From IMG/VR virus record IMGVR_UViG_3300032326_000646, positions 1 to 57,781 of that record: 57,781 bases of DNA, one strand, 5' to 3'. Source of the stretch: a virus. This document shows positions 55,715 to 57,781 of the stretch, piece after piece; position 1 is the first letter of the stretch, and every line of letters begins with the position of its first letter. The notes under the pieces are model-generated. The model did not search any database. It was not told where the DNA came from and was given only the letters and a program-made list of their open reading frames with translations. Made by a program: the position numbers and the translations under genes.

Positions 55715-56071
55715 ATGTCAAAAAGTAGTGCTACCACTTATAATTCTTATCACCATAAGTCTATTAAGCGCTTCTGCCTTGACGGAGTAATATACGATGA
55801 TTCGATGATCGGAAGGCTCAAAGAAGAGTATATAAGATTATTAATATCAGAAATGAAATTAAGTGGATATGTGCCAAGAATTGATCTTGACCCAGACTTC
55901 ACAATACGGTATAATGATATAAAGAACTATTTTGAATTTGAATTATCAATACACGCAGTATACACAGGGAAAAGGAAGAGCGAATGGATAGCAGGAATAG
56001 ACGGAGCCAAACCCATCTTTATTCCGCAGAGCAAGTCAAGCGAGTCCTTACAGGATCGGGTGTTACCGTAG
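55715..56071 (+). CDS. Small hypothetical protein, 118 aa
   Basis: Contains FCLDGVIYDDSMIGRLKEEY, YVPRIDLDPDFTIRYNDIKN and FEFELSIHAVYTGKRKSEWI. The alternating pattern suggests a small alpha/beta protein; no family is recognised. Its last 88 bp overlap the primase gene in another frame, an unusually long overlap for this genome. Confidence 0.6.
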   Translation: MSKSSATTYNSYHHKSIKRFCLDGVIYDDSMIGRLKEEYIRLLISEMKLSGYVPRIDLDPDFTIRYNDIKNYFEFELSIHAVYTGKRKSEWIAGIDGAKPIFIPQSKSSESLQDRVLP

Positions 56072-56928
56072 AGTCTGAACTTGATGCAGACTTTATGATA
56101 TTTTGCCCATTTCACAATAACCACAGAACACCAGCAGGAGAGGTACAAAAAGATAGCGGAATGTTCTTTTGTTTTTCTTGTCAAAAATCTGCAGACCTTA
56201 TAGAGTTAGTTATGCACACTTCTGGTAGAACATATTTTGAATCTGCAAGATTTATAAAGAGTAAGGAAAAGTTAACTAATCTTACTACAGAAATTGACAA
56301 GGTTCTTATAAAAGAAGAAACCTATAAAACTTTTGACGAACTTATTATTAAAAGATTACATAATAATTTGGTTGCTTCAGAAAGAGCAAAAAATTATTTT
56401 ACATATAGAAAAATTGAAAAGCCGTCTTGCCTGAAGTTCTCATTGGGCTACTCAGAAAAGCAAGACATGGTAACTGTTCCAGTACATAGTCCAGACGGAA
56501 TTCCTCTAGGCTTTGTTGGCAGATCTATTGAAGGAAAAGATTTTAAGAATACACCAGGACTCCCAAAGAGCAAGACATTGTTTAACCTGCACAGAGTTAA
56601 GAAATCTGATAGAGTATATGTGGTGGAATCATCGTTTGATGCAATCAGGCTTGACCAGGTTGGACTCCCAGCAGTAGCAACACTTGGTGCAAATGTATCA
56701 AGCACACAAATAGAATTGCTTCAGAAGTATTTCAATAACATTATTGTTGTTGCTGATAATGATGAGGCAGGAGGAAACATGAAAGATAGAATAGTTGAAA
56801 AACTTTCTAGCCGTGTTTCTGTTATTAAACTAAATAATCAGTATAAGGATATTGGAGATATGCCAGACGAAGAACTTAGAAACTTAGAGTTTCAGTTTGA
56901 CAAATCCATATCGCTTATGCTAAACTAA
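55984..56928 (+). CDS. DNA primase, DnaG type, 314 aa
   Basis: CHC2-type zinc finger C41-x2-H44 and C63-x2-C66 (CPFHNNHRTPAG, MFFCFSCQKSADL), then an RNA-polymerase domain and TOPRIM motif: E215 in VYVVESSFDAIRL and D258-x-D260 in VVADNDEAGG. It lacks a C-terminal helicase-binding domain, so at 314 aa it is a minimal primase. It makes RNA primers for the DnaE-type polymerase downstream. Its N-terminus is encoded within the previous gene's end. Confidence 0.9.
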   Translation: MDSRNRRSQTHLYSAEQVKRVLTGSGVTVESELDADFMIFCPFHNNHRTPAGEVQKDSGMFFCFSCQKSADLIELVMHTSGRTYFESARFIKSKEKLTNLTTEIDKVLIKEETYKTFDELIIKRLHNNLVASERAKNYFTYRKIEKPSCLKFSLGYSEKQDMVTVPVHSPDGIPLGFVGRSIEGKDFKNTPGLPKSKTLFNLHRVKKSDRVYVVESSFDAIRLDQVGLPAVATLGANVSSTQIELLQKYFNNIIVVADNDEAGGNMKDRIVEKLSSRVSVIKLNNQYKDIGDMPDEELRNLEFQFDKSISLMLN

Positions 56929-56953
56929 TACAAACACACAAAGGAGAAAAAAT

Positions 56954-57610
56954 ATGAGCATTGTAAAGGGAATCAAGAACATCAACGCCCTGCTCGATAG
57001 ACCAAAATACGAAAACGACGGGCCAAAAGTAAAGTGGCTTAAACTTGCAGATGGTCAGTCTGTAAAGATTCGATTCATTGAAGAACTTGATGAAGATTCT
57101 GCAAACTATAACGAACAGCGTGGCTTAGCACTTGTTGTTAAGGAGCACGTAAATCCAAAGGACTACAAGCGTAAGGCTGTAGACACTATGGAATCAGAAG
57201 GCCGTGACTGGGCAGAAGAAATGCACCGCAAGGATCCAAAGGCAGGATGGCGAGGCCGTCTTCGCTTCTATTGCAACGTACTAGTTGACGATGGAATTGA
57301 AGCACCATATGTTGCTATCTGGTCAATGGGCATCAGTAAGCAATCATCATTCAACACAATTCGTGAGTATGCACTTGAAACAGGGAGCATCTCAAATGTA
57401 CTGTGGAAGTTAAAGCGTAATGGTCAGGGAACTGAAACTAATTACACACTTATTCCATCAGCACCAGATAAGGAACCATTTGATTGGGGAACAATCGAAC
57501 CTTATCCATTGGAGTCAGCACTAAAGAAGATTCCATACGCAGAACAAGAAGCGTTCTATTTGGGCTTTGATGGCCCATCTACCACTTCAGCAACTAACGC
57601 TGATTGGTAA
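56954..57610 (+). CDS. Probable single-stranded DNA-binding protein, 218 aa
   Basis: AAAGGAG eight bases before the ATG. KWLKLADGQSVKIRFIEELD and RLRFYCNVLVDDGIEAPYVA form the core strands of an OB-like fold seen in gp32-type and actinophage SSB-like proteins; YVAIWSMGISKQSSFNTIRE and an acidic Ser/Thr C-terminal tail follow. Placed between primase and polymerase. The family assignment is by pattern and context. Confidence 0.7.
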   Translation: MSIVKGIKNINALLDRPKYENDGPKVKWLKLADGQSVKIRFIEELDEDSANYNEQRGLALVVKEHVNPKDYKRKAVDTMESEGRDWAEEMHRKDPKAGWRGRLRFYCNVLVDDGIEAPYVAIWSMGISKQSSFNTIREYALETGSISNVLWKLKRNGQGTETNYTLIPSAPDKEPFDWGTIEPYPLESALKKIPYAEQEAFYLGFDGPSTTSATNADW

Positions 57611-57611
57611 T

Positions 57612-57781
57612 ATGAACTACGTCGGCTTACATGTCCATACCCATTTTAGTTTATTTGATGGGATTGCTACTCCAGAAGAATATGTTGACCGTGCAGTTGA
57701 GTTAGGGATGCCAGCAATTGCCATCACTGACCACGGTACTTTATCTGGGCATAGGGAACTGCACCGTATTGCAAAAGCAAA
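57612..57781 (+). CDS. DNA polymerase III alpha (DnaE-type), N-terminal PHP domain, cut by the window edge
   Basis: The first 56 codons begin MNYVGLHVHTHFSLFDGIAT and include LGMPAIAITDHGTLSGHREL, the PHP metal-site motifs HVHTHFS and TDHG at the start of C-family polymerases. Only 170 bases are visible, so a free PHP phosphoesterase cannot be excluded, but the neighbouring helicase, primase and SSB-like genes support a replicative polymerase. Confidence 0.8.
   Translation, partial: MNYVGLHVHTHFSLFDGIATPEEYVDRAVELGMPAIAITDHGTLSGHRELHRIAKA

Noticed and set aside
1-57781. Terminase, integrase, tRNA genes or insertion sequences
   Set aside because: Looked for on both strands by motif and by gap content; none supported. 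Terminase is probably outside the window.

Overview
The window is a contiguous stretch of a tailed double-stranded DNA phage genome with a long, probably non-contractile tail (siphovirus type). The evidence is an ordered set of HK97-type head genes (portal, protease fused to scaffold, major capsid), connector genes, a major tail protein, two tail assembly chaperones, a 2930-residue tape measure and tail-tip genes. A replication block follows (DnaB-type helicase, DnaG-type primase, a probable ssDNA-binding protein and the first 56 codons of a DnaE/PHP-type polymerase). The DNA is visibly AT-rich. Abundant leaderless-type starts, a B12-dependent ribonucleotide reductase and a C-family polymerase would fit a phage of low-GC aquatic Actinobacteria. 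That host assignment is inference. No terminase, integrase, tRNA or CRISPR array is visible.

Layout. 1-0.4 kb: end of an upstream unit, closed by a terminator. 0.4-3.1 kb: accessory genes, namely a complete cytochrome P450 behind two hairpins and its own promoter, a 62-residue peptide with a Cys cluster at its end, two minus-strand genes (one DHH-like) and a small membrane/coiled-coil protein. 3.1-3.4 kb: regulatory intergenic region with two terminators, phased repeats and a promoter facing a short hairpin. 3.4-9.3 kb: fibre module A, with collagen-like, chitin-binding-like and Ala-Pro-Thr-Pro-Val repeat proteins. 9.3-11.7 kb: tailoring cassette with two 2-oxoglutarate/Fe(II) oxygenase-like proteins around a DxD glycosyltransferase. 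11.7-12.3 kb: secreted lysozyme-like protein on the minus strand. 12.4-19.1 kb: fibre module B, ending in a protein with fibronectin III domains, FGA repeats and a Hint-like domain. 19.1-20.8 kb: a GNAT-like gene and two unrecognised genes. 20.9-22.9 kb: class II ribonucleotide reductase. 22.9-26.7 kb: large lectin-like structural protein. 26.7-36.8 kb: head and neck genes, major tail protein, duplicated chaperones. 36.8-53.3 kb: tape measure, tail tip and distal fibres. 53.3-57.8 kb: small regulators and replication genes.

Expression. At least 26 near-consensus -10 boxes are visible, 21 of them of the extended TGn type. In 16 cases the start codon lies only about 5-9 bases after the box, so the mRNA should begin at or next to the start codon (leaderless). 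In nine others a leader with a Shine-Dalgarno sequence is present, mostly before highly expressed or operon-leading genes. Most remaining genes are coupled through TAATG, ATGA or TAGTG overlaps.

The most notable content is the P450 and its neighbouring Cys-rich peptide, the possible fibre-modification cassettes placed directly after repeat-rich fibre genes, a protein-kinase-like domain inside the tape measure, a duplicated tail chaperone where many siphophages use a frameshift, and the two-class promoter architecture.
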